From Actinomycetes bacterium (lineage in GTDB: Bacteria > Actinomycetota > CADDZG01 > JAHWKV01), in the NCBI GenBank assembly GCA_029263075.1, contig JAJCYE010000047.1:1-34782 (forward strand): DNA of 34,782 bases, in the 5' to 3' direction. The notes under the pieces are model-generated. The model was not told the DNA's origin. It saw only the letters and a list, made by a program, of their open reading frames with translations, and ran no database searches. Both the position numbers and the translations under genes were made by a program. Of the stretch, positions 25,454 through 33,773 are shown in pieces (the first letter of the stretch is position 1; every line of letters starts with the position of its first letter).

Positions 25454-28400
25454 CTGAACACTTCCCAGGGTCTGTACAACCCCCGTTACGAGCGCGATGC
25501 CTGTGGAATAGGCTTTGTCGCCGACACCGAGGGCAAGAGCAGCAGGTCGATCGTTGAGTCGGCCCTCTATTCACTGGGCCGGGTCACGCACCGTGGAGCA
25601 GTGGCCGCAGACTCCAAGAGCGGCGACGGCGCCGGCGTCCTTCTCCCCCTTCCCGCCAAGTTTTTTGCCTCCGAACTGCACTCCGACGCCGATCCCGACT
25701 TCATCGGTGTGGCCATGGCATTTGTATGGCCCCCGGGCCAGACCGGCCACCGATCCATCGTTGAGCAGACTTGCGTCCGGGAGGGCATCGGAGTTGTCGG
25801 GTGGCGGGAGGTCCCCACCGACCTCGGCTACATCGGTGAGCAGGCCAAGCAGATCCACCCGGGCATCGAGCAGGCAATCCTGCTGCGCCCCGTGGGCGTT
25901 AGCACCGCAGAGGCGGAACGCCGCTGCATCCGGGCCCGCAAGCGGGCCGAGAAGGCCTGCCGCGACGAGGGCATCCGGATCTACTTCCCCTCCTTTTCAT
26001 TCCTGACGATCACCTACAAAGCCCTGGTCGTGGCCGACCAGTTGGCCGAGTTCTACCCGGACCTGGCGCAGGACAACTTCACCGCCCCCTTCGCGATGTT
26101 CCACCAGCGTTTCTCCACCAACACCGCCCCCACCTGGGAGCGCGCCCAGCCGTTCCGGCAGAGTTGCCACAACGGCGAGATCAACACCATCGCCGGGAAC
26201 ATCAACCGGATGCGGGCCCGGGAGGGCCGCCTGGGCAAGCGCAACCTGCTGGAGGAGGAGTTGCTCCGCCCGGTTATCGACGAAGACGGATCCGACTCCT
26301 CGATGTTCGACAACGTGTTGGAGTTGCTGAACCGCGAAGGCCGCGACGTCACTCACGCCATGGCGATGTTGATCCCATGCGCCTGGGAGAAGCTCGAAGA
26401 CCTGGACGACGAGGTCCGCGACTTCTACCGCTACCACTCCTGCCTCATGGAAGCCTGGGACGGCCCGGCCGGCCTGGTCTTCACCGACGGGGTCAAGATC
26501 GGCGCCTCCTTGGACCGCAACGGCCTCAGGCCGCTCCGCTACTCGGTGTGCGAAGACGGTTTTGTCGCCTGTTCTTCTGAAGCGGGATCCATTTACACCC
26601 GCGGTCACGGCCAGGTGAAGCGGGGCAAACTCGGCCCGGGCCAGATGCTCCTTGTCGACCCGGCCGACGGCGGCTTCATCTTCGATCCGGTCAAAGAACG
26701 CCTTGCCAAGCGCAGGCCCTACGGCCAGTGGGTTGCCGAACACCTCACCCAGACCTCGTTGGTCGCCCCCGACCCCCAGGTACCGGCCGACCTGGTCCAG
26801 CGCCAGGTGGCCTTCGGCTACACCAAGGAGGAGTTCACCGTCATCCTCCGGCCGATGGCCTCGACCGCCCACGAGCCCACATCTTCGATGGGCGACGACA
26901 CCGCCCCGGCGGTCCTCAGTGAGTTCAACCGCCCGCTCTACAACTACTTCAAGCAGCGATTCGCCCAGGTGACCAACCCGGCCATCGACCACATGCGGGA
27001 ACGGTCGGTCATGAGCATCCGCACGCTCATCGGCCCCCACGACCCGGTCCTGTGGGAGCGCCCGGAAGGCTCGGCACTGCTGGAGCTGGACACCTTCTTC
27101 TTGTTTAAAGCTCTCGGCGGCTACCGCCTGGACGCCACCTTCGCGGTGGAGGACGGTGCCAAGGGCATGAACGACCAACTGGAGGCGATCTGCATCGAGG
27201 CCGAGCAAGCCGCGGTCCTCGGCAGCGGAATCCTCGTCATCTCAGACCGGGAAGCCGGGCCCGACCGGGCGCCGATCCCCATGCTGCTCGCGGTGGGCGC
27301 GGTCCACCAGAGGTTGATGAGCTCGGGAAACCGCACCCGTACCAGTCTGGTTGTCGAAACCGACGAAGCCCGTGAAGTCCACCATTTCGCCTGCCTGCTG
27401 GGCTATGGGGCAGAGGCTATCTGCCCTCGCCTGGCCCTGGAGTCGCTGGCCGACATCACCAACAAGGGCCGCCTGGGGGTCGACATCCCGGTGCAGGAGG
27501 CGCTTATGCGCTACCGCCTGGCGGTAGAAGAGGGCGTGCTGAAGATCATGTCCAAGATGGGCATCTCCACCACGGACTCCTACCGGGGCGCTCAAATCTT
27601 CGACGCCCTGGGCGTCGGCCCGGAGGTCATCGACCTGGCGTTCACGGGGACCCCGTCACCCATGAGGGGAATCGGGCTGGCTGAGATCGCCGACGATGTC
27701 CTCAAGCGCCACGAAAAGGGCTTTCAGATCGCCCCCAAGGTGCCGCACCCCGGCTACGTGAAGTACCGGGTCAACGGGGAGTACCACGCCACCAACCCGG
27801 ACGTGGTCGACAGCCTGCAGGAGGCAGTGGCCAACGGCGAATGGGACACCTACGCCAAGTTCGCGGCCCTGGTTGAACAGCGCCCGCAGACCGAACCCCG
27901 TGACCTCTTCAAGTTCAGGCCCTCTGCTCCCATCCCGCTGGAAGAGGTCGAGCCGGTTGAAAAGATAACCGCCCGCTTCTCCACCGGCGCAATCAGCCAC
28001 GGCGCAATCGGAGCGGAAGCTCACGAGACCCTGGCCATCGCCCTCAACTCGGTCGGAGGGTCGGCCAACTCGGGCGAGGGCGGCGAAGACCCCAGTCGCT
28101 ACCGCGACGAGCGGCGCTGCAAGGTCAAGCAGGTCGCATCGGGGCGCTTCGGGGTGACTCCGGAGTACCTTTCCTGGGCCGAGGAGATCCAGATCAAAGT
28201 CGCCCAGGGCTCCAAGCCCGGCGAGGGCGGCCAGCTTCCGGGGCACAAGGTGACCGAGGAGATCGCAGCCCTCCGCCACACCCGTCCGGGGGTTGCGTTG
28301 ATTTCCCCCCCACCCCACCACGACATCTACTCCATCGAGGACCTGGCCCAGCTGATCTTCGATCTCAAGCAGGTCAACCAGAAGTCGACAGTTTCGGTGA

Positions 28401-29815
28401 AGCTGGTAGCGGAGGCCGGAGTCGGCACCATCGCCGCCGGCGTCGCCAAGGCGTTGGCCGACGTGGTTCAGATCTCCGGGTGGGACGGCGGAACCGGCGC
28501 CAGCGCCCTTTCGTCGATCAAAAACGCCGGGCTTCCCTGGGAACTCGGGATCGCCGAAACCCAGCAGACGCTGATGATGAACGGCCTGCGTGACCGGGTG
28601 AAGATCCGGGTCGACGGCGGCATGAAGAGCGGTCGGGACGTGATCATGGCCGCACTGTTGGGGGCCGACGAGTACTCGTTCGGGACCTCTTTGCTGCTGG
28701 CCGAGGGTTGCATCATGGTCCGCGCCTGCCACCGCGACACCTGTCCGGTGGGGATAGCCACCCAGCGGCAGGACCTGCGTGCCAAGTTCACCGGCACCCC
28801 GGAGAAGGTCGCCCGCTACCTGATCTTCGTCGCCGAAGAAACCCGCAGGATCCTGGCGTCCCTGGGTCTGCGTTCGCTCGATGAAGCTATCGGGCGCATG
28901 GACCTGCTGGAAGCCGATCTCAAGAGCGATCGGGCCAACATGCTCGACGTCGGCCCGATGATGCACCAGGAGGAGGGGATCCGGCACTTCGTGGCTTCCC
29001 ATCCCATCCAGCAGCCGACCTCAGAACTGGGCGACAAGGTGTTCGACGCCTGCTTCAAAACCATCATGGAAGGCGGCGAGGTTGACGTCTCCTACCCCAT
29101 TCACAACAAGGACCGAACCATAGGCGCCCGGCTGGGCGGCGAGATCGCCCACGAACACGGGTTCAACCCACCTCCGGGCAAAGCTACCGCCCGGTTCGAG
29201 GGAGAGGCCGGCCAAAGCTTCGGCGCCTTCTTGAGCGACGGCGTCACCTTCATCCTCACCGGTGAAGCCAACGACTACGTCGGCAAGGGCATGGGCGGGG
29301 GCCGAATAGTGGTCAGAGCGCCCGAGAACGATGCCGGGGACCCCCACCTGATCGGCAACACGGTCCTCTACGGCGCCACCGGGGGCCAGTTGTTTGTGGC
29401 CGGCAAAGGCGGCGAACGGCTGTGTATCCGCAACTCCGGGGCCACCGCGGTGGTCGAGGGCGCCGGCGACCACGCTTGCGAGTACATGACCGGCGGCACC
29501 GTGGTCGTCCTCGGGCCCACCGGGTGGAACATGGGAGCCGGTATGACGGGCGGCCAGGCTTACGTCTGGGACCCCGAACTGCGCCTGCGGGCCCGGGTCA
29601 ACCCGGAACTGGTAGACCTGCACCGCCCCCGCCGCACCGACCTGGCGGAGCTGTTGGAGTTGATAGCCGACCACGCCGAACTGACCGGATCCTCCAAGGC
29701 GTACCAGCTTTTGGAGAACTGGGAGGCGGAATCCGAGCACTTCTGGCGCCTGGCGCCCAAGGCCGAGGTGGCGATGATCGAGAGCGCCCACGAGGGCTCG
29801 TTGGCCGGTAAGTGA
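25454..29815 (+). CDS. gltB: Glutamate synthase large subunit
   Basis: (CTG)NTSQGLYNPRYERDACGIGFVADTEG N-terminus with catalytic Cys; FHQRFSTNTAPTWERAQPFR; 3Fe-4S motif CIMVRACHRDTCPVGIATQ; AAAGGAG 6 nt before CTG. Confidence 0.95.
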   Translation: MNTSQGLYNPRYERDACGIGFVADTEGKSSRSIVESALYSLGRVTHRGAVAADSKSGDGAGVLLPLPAKFFASELHSDADPDFIGVAMAFVWPPGQTGHRSIVEQTCVREGIGVVGWREVPTDLGYIGEQAKQIHPGIEQAILLRPVGVSTAEAERRCIRARKRAEKACRDEGIRIYFPSFSFLTITYKALVVADQLAEFYPDLAQDNFTAPFAMFHQRFSTNTAPTWERAQPFRQSCHNGEINTIAGNINRMRAREGRLGKRNLLEEELLRPVIDEDGSDSSMFDNVLELLNREGRDVTHAMAMLIPCAWEKLEDLDDEVRDFYRYHSCLMEAWDGPAGLVFTDGVKIGASLDRNGLRPLRYSVCEDGFVACSSEAGSIYTRGHGQVKRGKLGPGQMLLVDPADGGFIFDPVKERLAKRRPYGQWVAEHLTQTSLVAPDPQVPADLVQRQVAFGYTKEEFTVILRPMASTAHEPTSSMGDDTAPAVLSEFNRPLYNYFKQRFAQVTNPAIDHMRERSVMSIRTLIGPHDPVLWERPEGSALLELDTFFLFKALGGYRLDATFAVEDGAKGMNDQLEAICIEAEQAAVLGSGILVISDREAGPDRAPIPMLLAVGAVHQRLMSSGNRTRTSLVVETDEAREVHHFACLLGYGAEAICPRLALESLADITNKGRLGVDIPVQEALMRYRLAVEEGVLKIMSKMGISTTDSYRGAQIFDALGVGPEVIDLAFTGTPSPMRGIGLAEIADDVLKRHEKGFQIAPKVPHPGYVKYRVNGEYHATNPDVVDSLQEAVANGEWDTYAKFAALVEQRPQTEPRDLFKFRPSAPIPLEEVEPVEKITARFSTGAISHGAIGAEAHETLAIALNSVGGSANSGEGGEDPSRYRDERRCKVKQVASGRFGVTPEYLSWAEEIQIKVAQGSKPGEGGQLPGHKVTEEIAALRHTRPGVALISPPPHHDIYSIEDLAQLIFDLKQVNQKSTVSVKLVAEAGVGTIAAGVAKALADVVQISGWDGGTGASALSSIKNAGLPWELGIAETQQTLMMNGLRDRVKIRVDGGMKSGRDVIMAALLGADEYSFGTSLLLAEGCIMVRACHRDTCPVGIATQRQDLRAKFTGTPEKVARYLIFVAEETRRILASLGLRSLDEAIGRMDLLEADLKSDRANMLDVGPMMHQEEGIRHFVASHPIQQPTSELGDKVFDACFKTIMEGGEVDVSYPIHNKDRTIGARLGGEIAHEHGFNPPPGKATARFEGEAGQSFGAFLSDGVTFILTGEANDYVGKGMGGGRIVVRAPENDAGDPHLIGNTVLYGATGGQLFVAGKGGERLCIRNSGATAVVEGAGDHACEYMTGGTVVVLGPTGWNMGAGMTGGQAYVWDPELRLRARVNPELVDLHRPRRTDLAELLELIADHAELTGSSKAYQLLENWEAESEHFWRLAPKAEVAMIESAHEGSLAGK

Positions 29816-30225
29816 GCGACGAAGAACCGACTCCCGAGGAGCTGAACGAGCGGGGCCGCGGCCCACTGATGTCCAGCATGGGCATCGAGTGGGTCGAGGC
29901 CTCCCCGACCCGGATTGTCGCCCGGATGCCGGTAGCCCCCAACTCGCAGCCCTGGGGAATGCTCCACGGCGGCGCGTCCGGCGTGCTGGTGGAGTCAATC
30001 GCCTCCCTGGGCGGCTATCTTGCCGACCCGACCAAGCTGGCGCTCGGGGTAGAGCTGAAGGTGAACCACCTGAAATCGGCGTCGAGTGGCTGGGTAACGG
30101 GGACCGGCAAGCCGTTGCACTCCGGGTCGACCCTGGCGGTATGGGCGGTGGAGATAACCGATGAGGAGGGTCGCATGACCGCCTTCGGCACCTGCACCGT
30201 TGCGCTCAGGGAGCGGCGGGACTAA
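29812..30225 (+). CDS. PaaI-family hotdog-fold thioesterase
   Basis: NSQPWGMLHGGASGVLVESIASLGG, GVELKVNHLKSA; GTG start overlaps gltB stop (GTGA). Confidence 0.88.
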   Translation: MSDEEPTPEELNERGRGPLMSSMGIEWVEASPTRIVARMPVAPNSQPWGMLHGGASGVLVESIASLGGYLADPTKLALGVELKVNHLKSASSGWVTGTGKPLHSGSTLAVWAVEITDEEGRMTAFGTCTVALRERRD

Positions 30226-30351
30226 GGCACCCCGAACGCGCCGGGCAAGCAGCCGCCCGGTCAGGTTCGCTCAGAACCGGGAGCCGGCAGGTCGCCGGAC
30301 AACCGGGGTAAAGCCGCTGCGCTCCCCTGCCCGAGGTTCTAAGGTGGTTCC

Positions 30352-31113
30352 ATGAAGATCCACGACCGGCGCTCCCCCGGCCCCAGCGAGCCTCCCGAGA
30401 TGAGCCTCATGGAACATCTGGAGGAGCTCCGGAACCGGCTCTTCAAGATCGTCTTGGCCTACGCCGTGTGCTGCGCCGTCGCCTGGTACCTGTATTCGCA
30501 AATCCTGGCCCTACTGATCGAGCCCCTAACCAGGCTGCCTATAGCCGACCAAATCCTGCGGGAAGGTCAGCTCATCTACACCGCTCCCACCGAGGCTTTT
30601 TTGATACGCCTGAAGGTGACCGCTTTCACCGCGATGATTTTTGCCCTGCCGGTGATCTTGTGGCAGCTATGGCGGTTCGTCACGCCCGGCCTGCACGCCA
30701 ACGAGAAGAAATACGCCCTGCCTTTCGTTTTTGTCTCCCTCCTCCTTTTTGGCCTGGGCGTGACCGTCGCCTTCCTATCTCTCCCCAAGGCCCTGGAGGT
30801 GCTCGCCGGGTTCGCCGGCAGTGAGTTGGTCCTGCTGCCCAGGGCCGCGGACTACCTGTCGTTCGTGTTGATCCTGATCGCGGCGTTCGGGTTTTCGTTC
30901 GAGTTCCCGATCATCCTGCTGGGCCTGACCCTTGTCGGGGTCTTGAGCAGCGCCAAACTGCGGGCCGCCCGCAAGATCGCCTGGGTGGTGATCTTGGTGC
31001 TCGCGGCGGTGATTACCCCCACGCAGGACCCGATTACGCTGATGATCATGGCGGTTCCACTGGGCCTGCTCTACGAAGGAACCGTGATCGCGGCCAGGTT
31101 GATGAAACGATGA
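30352..31113 (+). CDS. tatC: Sec-independent protein translocase TatC
   Basis: MSLMEHLEELRNRLFKIV, FLIRLKVTAF, FGFSFEFPIILLGLTLVGVLS. Confidence 0.96.
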   Translation: MKIHDRRSPGPSEPPEMSLMEHLEELRNRLFKIVLAYAVCCAVAWYLYSQILALLIEPLTRLPIADQILREGQLIYTAPTEAFLIRLKVTAFTAMIFALPVILWQLWRFVTPGLHANEKKYALPFVFVSLLLFGLGVTVAFLSLPKALEVLAGFAGSELVLLPRAADYLSFVLILIAAFGFSFEFPIILLGLTLVGVLSSAKLRAARKIAWVVILVLAAVITPTQDPITLMIMAVPLGLLYEGTVIAARLMKR

Positions 31114-31158
31114 GTCTGCGATGCGGGATACTTTGGTCAACCGATTGAAAAGGAGCAG

Positions 31159-31350
31159 ATGATGCCGAACCTCGGAGGCGGAGAACTGCTGGTAGTCGCC
31201 GCGGTGGTGATGCTGCTGTTCGGCGCCAAGAAGCTGCCTGAATTCGCCAAGTCCCTCGGCAAAGCGAAGGGTGAGTTCAAGAAAGGCCTAGAAGAGGATG
31301 AGTCCCCAACGGCTGAGGCCGCCAAGGGGAAGGACACAGACAAAGCTTAG
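31159..31350 (+). CDS. tatA: Sec-independent protein translocase TatA/E
   Basis: GGGELLVVAAVVMLLFGAKKLPEFAKSLGKAKGEFKKGLEE. Confidence 0.93.
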   Translation: MMPNLGGGELLVVAAVVMLLFGAKKLPEFAKSLGKAKGEFKKGLEEDESPTAEAAKGKDTDKA

Positions 31351-31387
31351 ACCCCGTACTACTTTCCCCCCCCGCACTCCTAGCGGA

Positions 31388-31417
31388 TACAATCCGGACC
31401 AATTAAGAAAATTGGTC
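31388..31417 (+). promoter_or_regulatory. -10 element and adjacent operator-like inverted repeat upstream of livK-type gene
   Basis: TACAAT at 31388-31393; GACCAATT-AAGAA-AATTGGTC at 31397-31417, perfect 8-bp arms. Confidence 0.6.
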
Positions 31418-31439
31418 TTCGTATCGAAGGGGGTTGGGA

Positions 31440-32720
31440 ATGAGGAAGCTCCGAGGAACCACTCTGGTATCCCTGCTGTTGCTAATGATGTTCGTGCTTG
31501 CTGCTTGCTCGAGCGACGACGGCGACAACGGCGGTGGCACCACGACAGCGTCCGGCGACTGCGACCCCTCGACCCTCGAACCGGCGGCGCCCCCGGCGTC
31601 GGCCGGCGGTTCCGGATCCACCTTCACCCTGGCCCAGGCGAAGCCCACCCTGACCATCGGGACCTTCGGTGACCGCACCGGCGATAACGCCAACATCATC
31701 ATTCCCTCCCACAACGCCATGGAGTTGGCGGTCAAGCAGGCCAACGAGTCCGGCGACCTTCCCGTGACCTTGGTCTTCAAGCCGCTCGACAACAAGAACG
31801 GCAGCGGCGACACCGCCCCGGCGGTCGCACAGCAGTTCATCGGCGACCCGAGCGTCATCGGCGTTCTGGGCGGCGGGTTCTCCGGTGAAGTAGCAGCAAC
31901 CGGCCAGCTGTTCAGTGACGCTGGCTTGTTGTACTTCACGGCCGTTGCTACCCGGCCCTCCCTGACCGACTCCGGCTTCCAGACCTTCTTCCGTGGCGTC
32001 GCCAACGACAACGACCAGGGCGCCGGGATCATCGAGGTCTTCGAGCACCTCGGCTGCAGCACCGTTGCCATCGTCGACGACAAGACCCCCTACGGCGCCG
32101 GCTTGGCCGACGTCGCAATCGAAAACGCAGCAGACGCCGACCTGGACGTCGTGTTGGAGGAGAGCATCGAGCCGACCACCGACTACACCGCTTTGGTGGA
32201 CTCGGTTGTCGCCCGGGAGCCCGACGCTCTGTTCTACGCCGGATACGCCGCACAGTTCCAACTCGTGGCCAAGCAGCTTCGGGAGAAGGGCTACGAAGGC
32301 ATCATCTCCTCCGGTGACGGAAGCAAAGAGGAGACGATCGGCGAGAAGATCGGTGCCGAAGATGCCGAAGACGTGATCCTCACCTGCCCGTGCCCGGACA
32401 TCAACATCTCCGAGGAGGAGGACGCCAAGGCGTTCGTGGCCGACTTCAAGGATGAGTTCGGCGAGAACCCGGGCATCTACGCCGCCGAGGGCTACGACGT
32501 GGCCAACGTCACCATCGAAGCCATCCGTGAGTGCGGCGCCGACGGCGCTGCCGGAATCACCCGGGCCTGCGTGGTCGAAAAGGTGAAGGAGACCAACTAC
32601 GACGGCGTGTCCAAGACCTTCGAGTTCGAGGACAACGGCCAGGTCAAGACCGGCGCAGTCTCGGTGTTCGTCATCCGGGATGGCAAGGTCGCCGAAGTCG
32701 GTACGGTCGACTCCCTGTAG
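31440..32720 (+). CDS. Branched-chain amino acid-type ABC transporter substrate-binding lipoprotein (LivK-like)
   Basis: LLLMMFVLAACSSDDG lipobox, periplasmic-binding type I fold sequence; ATG with GAAGGGGG. Confidence 0.92.
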   Translation: MRKLRGTTLVSLLLLMMFVLAACSSDDGDNGGGTTTASGDCDPSTLEPAAPPASAGGSGSTFTLAQAKPTLTIGTFGDRTGDNANIIIPSHNAMELAVKQANESGDLPVTLVFKPLDNKNGSGDTAPAVAQQFIGDPSVIGVLGGGFSGEVAATGQLFSDAGLLYFTAVATRPSLTDSGFQTFFRGVANDNDQGAGIIEVFEHLGCSTVAIVDDKTPYGAGLADVAIENAADADLDVVLEESIEPTTDYTALVDSVVAREPDALFYAGYAAQFQLVAKQLREKGYEGIISSGDGSKEETIGEKIGAEDAEDVILTCPCPDINISEEEDAKAFVADFKDEFGENPGIYAAEGYDVANVTIEAIRECGADGAAGITRACVVEKVKETNYDGVSKTFEFEDNGQVKTGAVSVFVIRDGKVAEVGTVDSL

Positions 32721-32757
32721 AACAAACCGACCAAGGCAAGACGTAGTGAACGAGCAG

Positions 32758-32787
32758 TTCAAGGAGGGCCTTCGGGCCCTCCTTGAA
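32758..32787 (+). other. Perfect 13-bp hairpin with UUCG tetraloop between livK- and livH-type genes
   Basis: TTCAAGGAGGGCC-TTCG-GGCCCTCCTTGAA; no following T-run. Confidence 0.85.
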
Positions 32788-32813
32788 TACCCGGAGGCAT
32801 CATTCCCGACTGC

Positions 32814-33773
32814 CTGACCTCCGACCTGCCCTTCCGGCTGGCCGGCGGCCTTTCTACCGGCGCGGTCTACGCGATGATCGCCCTTGGCTACACCCTGGTT
32901 TACGGGGTGTTGCAACTGATCAACTTTGCCCACTCCGAAGTCTTCATGGTGGGCAGCCTCGGGGCGTTCCTCACCGTGGGTTTGCTGGCCCCGGATGGCG
33001 GGGCTACCACCCAGGGGCAGGGGGCACTGATCCTGATCGCCGCCTTCATCCCGTCGGTCATCTTGGGCGGCCTGACCGCGGTGGCCCTGGAGAGGGTGGC
33101 CTACCGGCCGTTGAGACGGAGGAACGCGCCCCGCCTGGCGTACCTGATCAGCGCCATCGGGGCATCCTTGTTCCTCTCCAACAGCGTGCGGATCTGGCGG
33201 GGGCCGAACTTCGAAACCTTCCCCCGCAGCATCAAGTCCCGGATCGTCCTGGACCTGGGCGACACGTTCTTCACCGGCATCCTGCCCCAGTCCTTCCAAC
33301 GGGTGAAGATCCAAAACCGCGACATCATTGTTTTTGTCATCGCCATGCTGGCGATGGTCGCCGTCGACCAGTTCATCAACCGCTCCCGGATGGGCCGGGG
33401 TATCCGGGCGGTGGCGCAGGACGCCGAGACCGCGGGACTGATGGGCGTGAACATCGACCGGGTCATCACCGTCACCTTCTTGATCGGCGGGATGCTCGCC
33501 GGGGCCGCCGGCCTGCTGTTCGGTTGGTCATTCGGGGTCACCCGCTTCCAGATCGGGTTTCTGCCCGGCATCAAGGCGTTCACCGCTGCCGTTTTGGGAG
33601 GTATCGGCAACATACGGGGCGCCCTGTTGGGCGGGTTGATGCTGGGGGTATTCGAGAACGTGGCCGCCGGGTGTTTCGGGGTCCAGTGGCGGGACGTCGT
33701 GGCGTTTTTGATCCTGGTGCTGGTATTGCTCTTCAAACCCACCGGGCTGCTGGGCGAAAAGATCTCCTCGTGA
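32814..33773 (+). CDS. Branched-chain amino acid-type ABC transporter permease (LivH-like)
   Basis: LTSDLPFRLAGGLSTGAVYAMIALGYTLVYGVLQLINFAHSEVFM; listed ATG 32874 truncates the conserved N-terminus. Confidence 0.9.
   Translation: MTSDLPFRLAGGLSTGAVYAMIALGYTLVYGVLQLINFAHSEVFMVGSLGAFLTVGLLAPDGGATTQGQGALILIAAFIPSVILGGLTAVALERVAYRPLRRRNAPRLAYLISAIGASLFLSNSVRIWRGPNFETFPRSIKSRIVLDLGDTFFTGILPQSFQRVKIQNRDIIVFVIAMLAMVAVDQFINRSRMGRGIRAVAQDAETAGLMGVNIDRVITVTFLIGGMLAGAAGLLFGWSFGVTRFQIGFLPGIKAFTAAVLGGIGNIRGALLGGLMLGVFENVAAGCFGVQWRDVVAFLILVLVLLFKPTGLLGEKISS

Noticed and set aside
25997-29998. Large minus-strand ORFs (403, 448 and 325 aa) opposite gltB
   Set aside because: Shadow ORFs of gltB; GltB reading frame is strongly supported throughout
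31482-33314. 610-aa minus-strand ORF spanning the livK-like gene, the hairpin and most of livH-like gene
   Set aside because: Antisense shadow ORF from high-GC codon bias; composition is low complexity and it opposes two clear transporter genes
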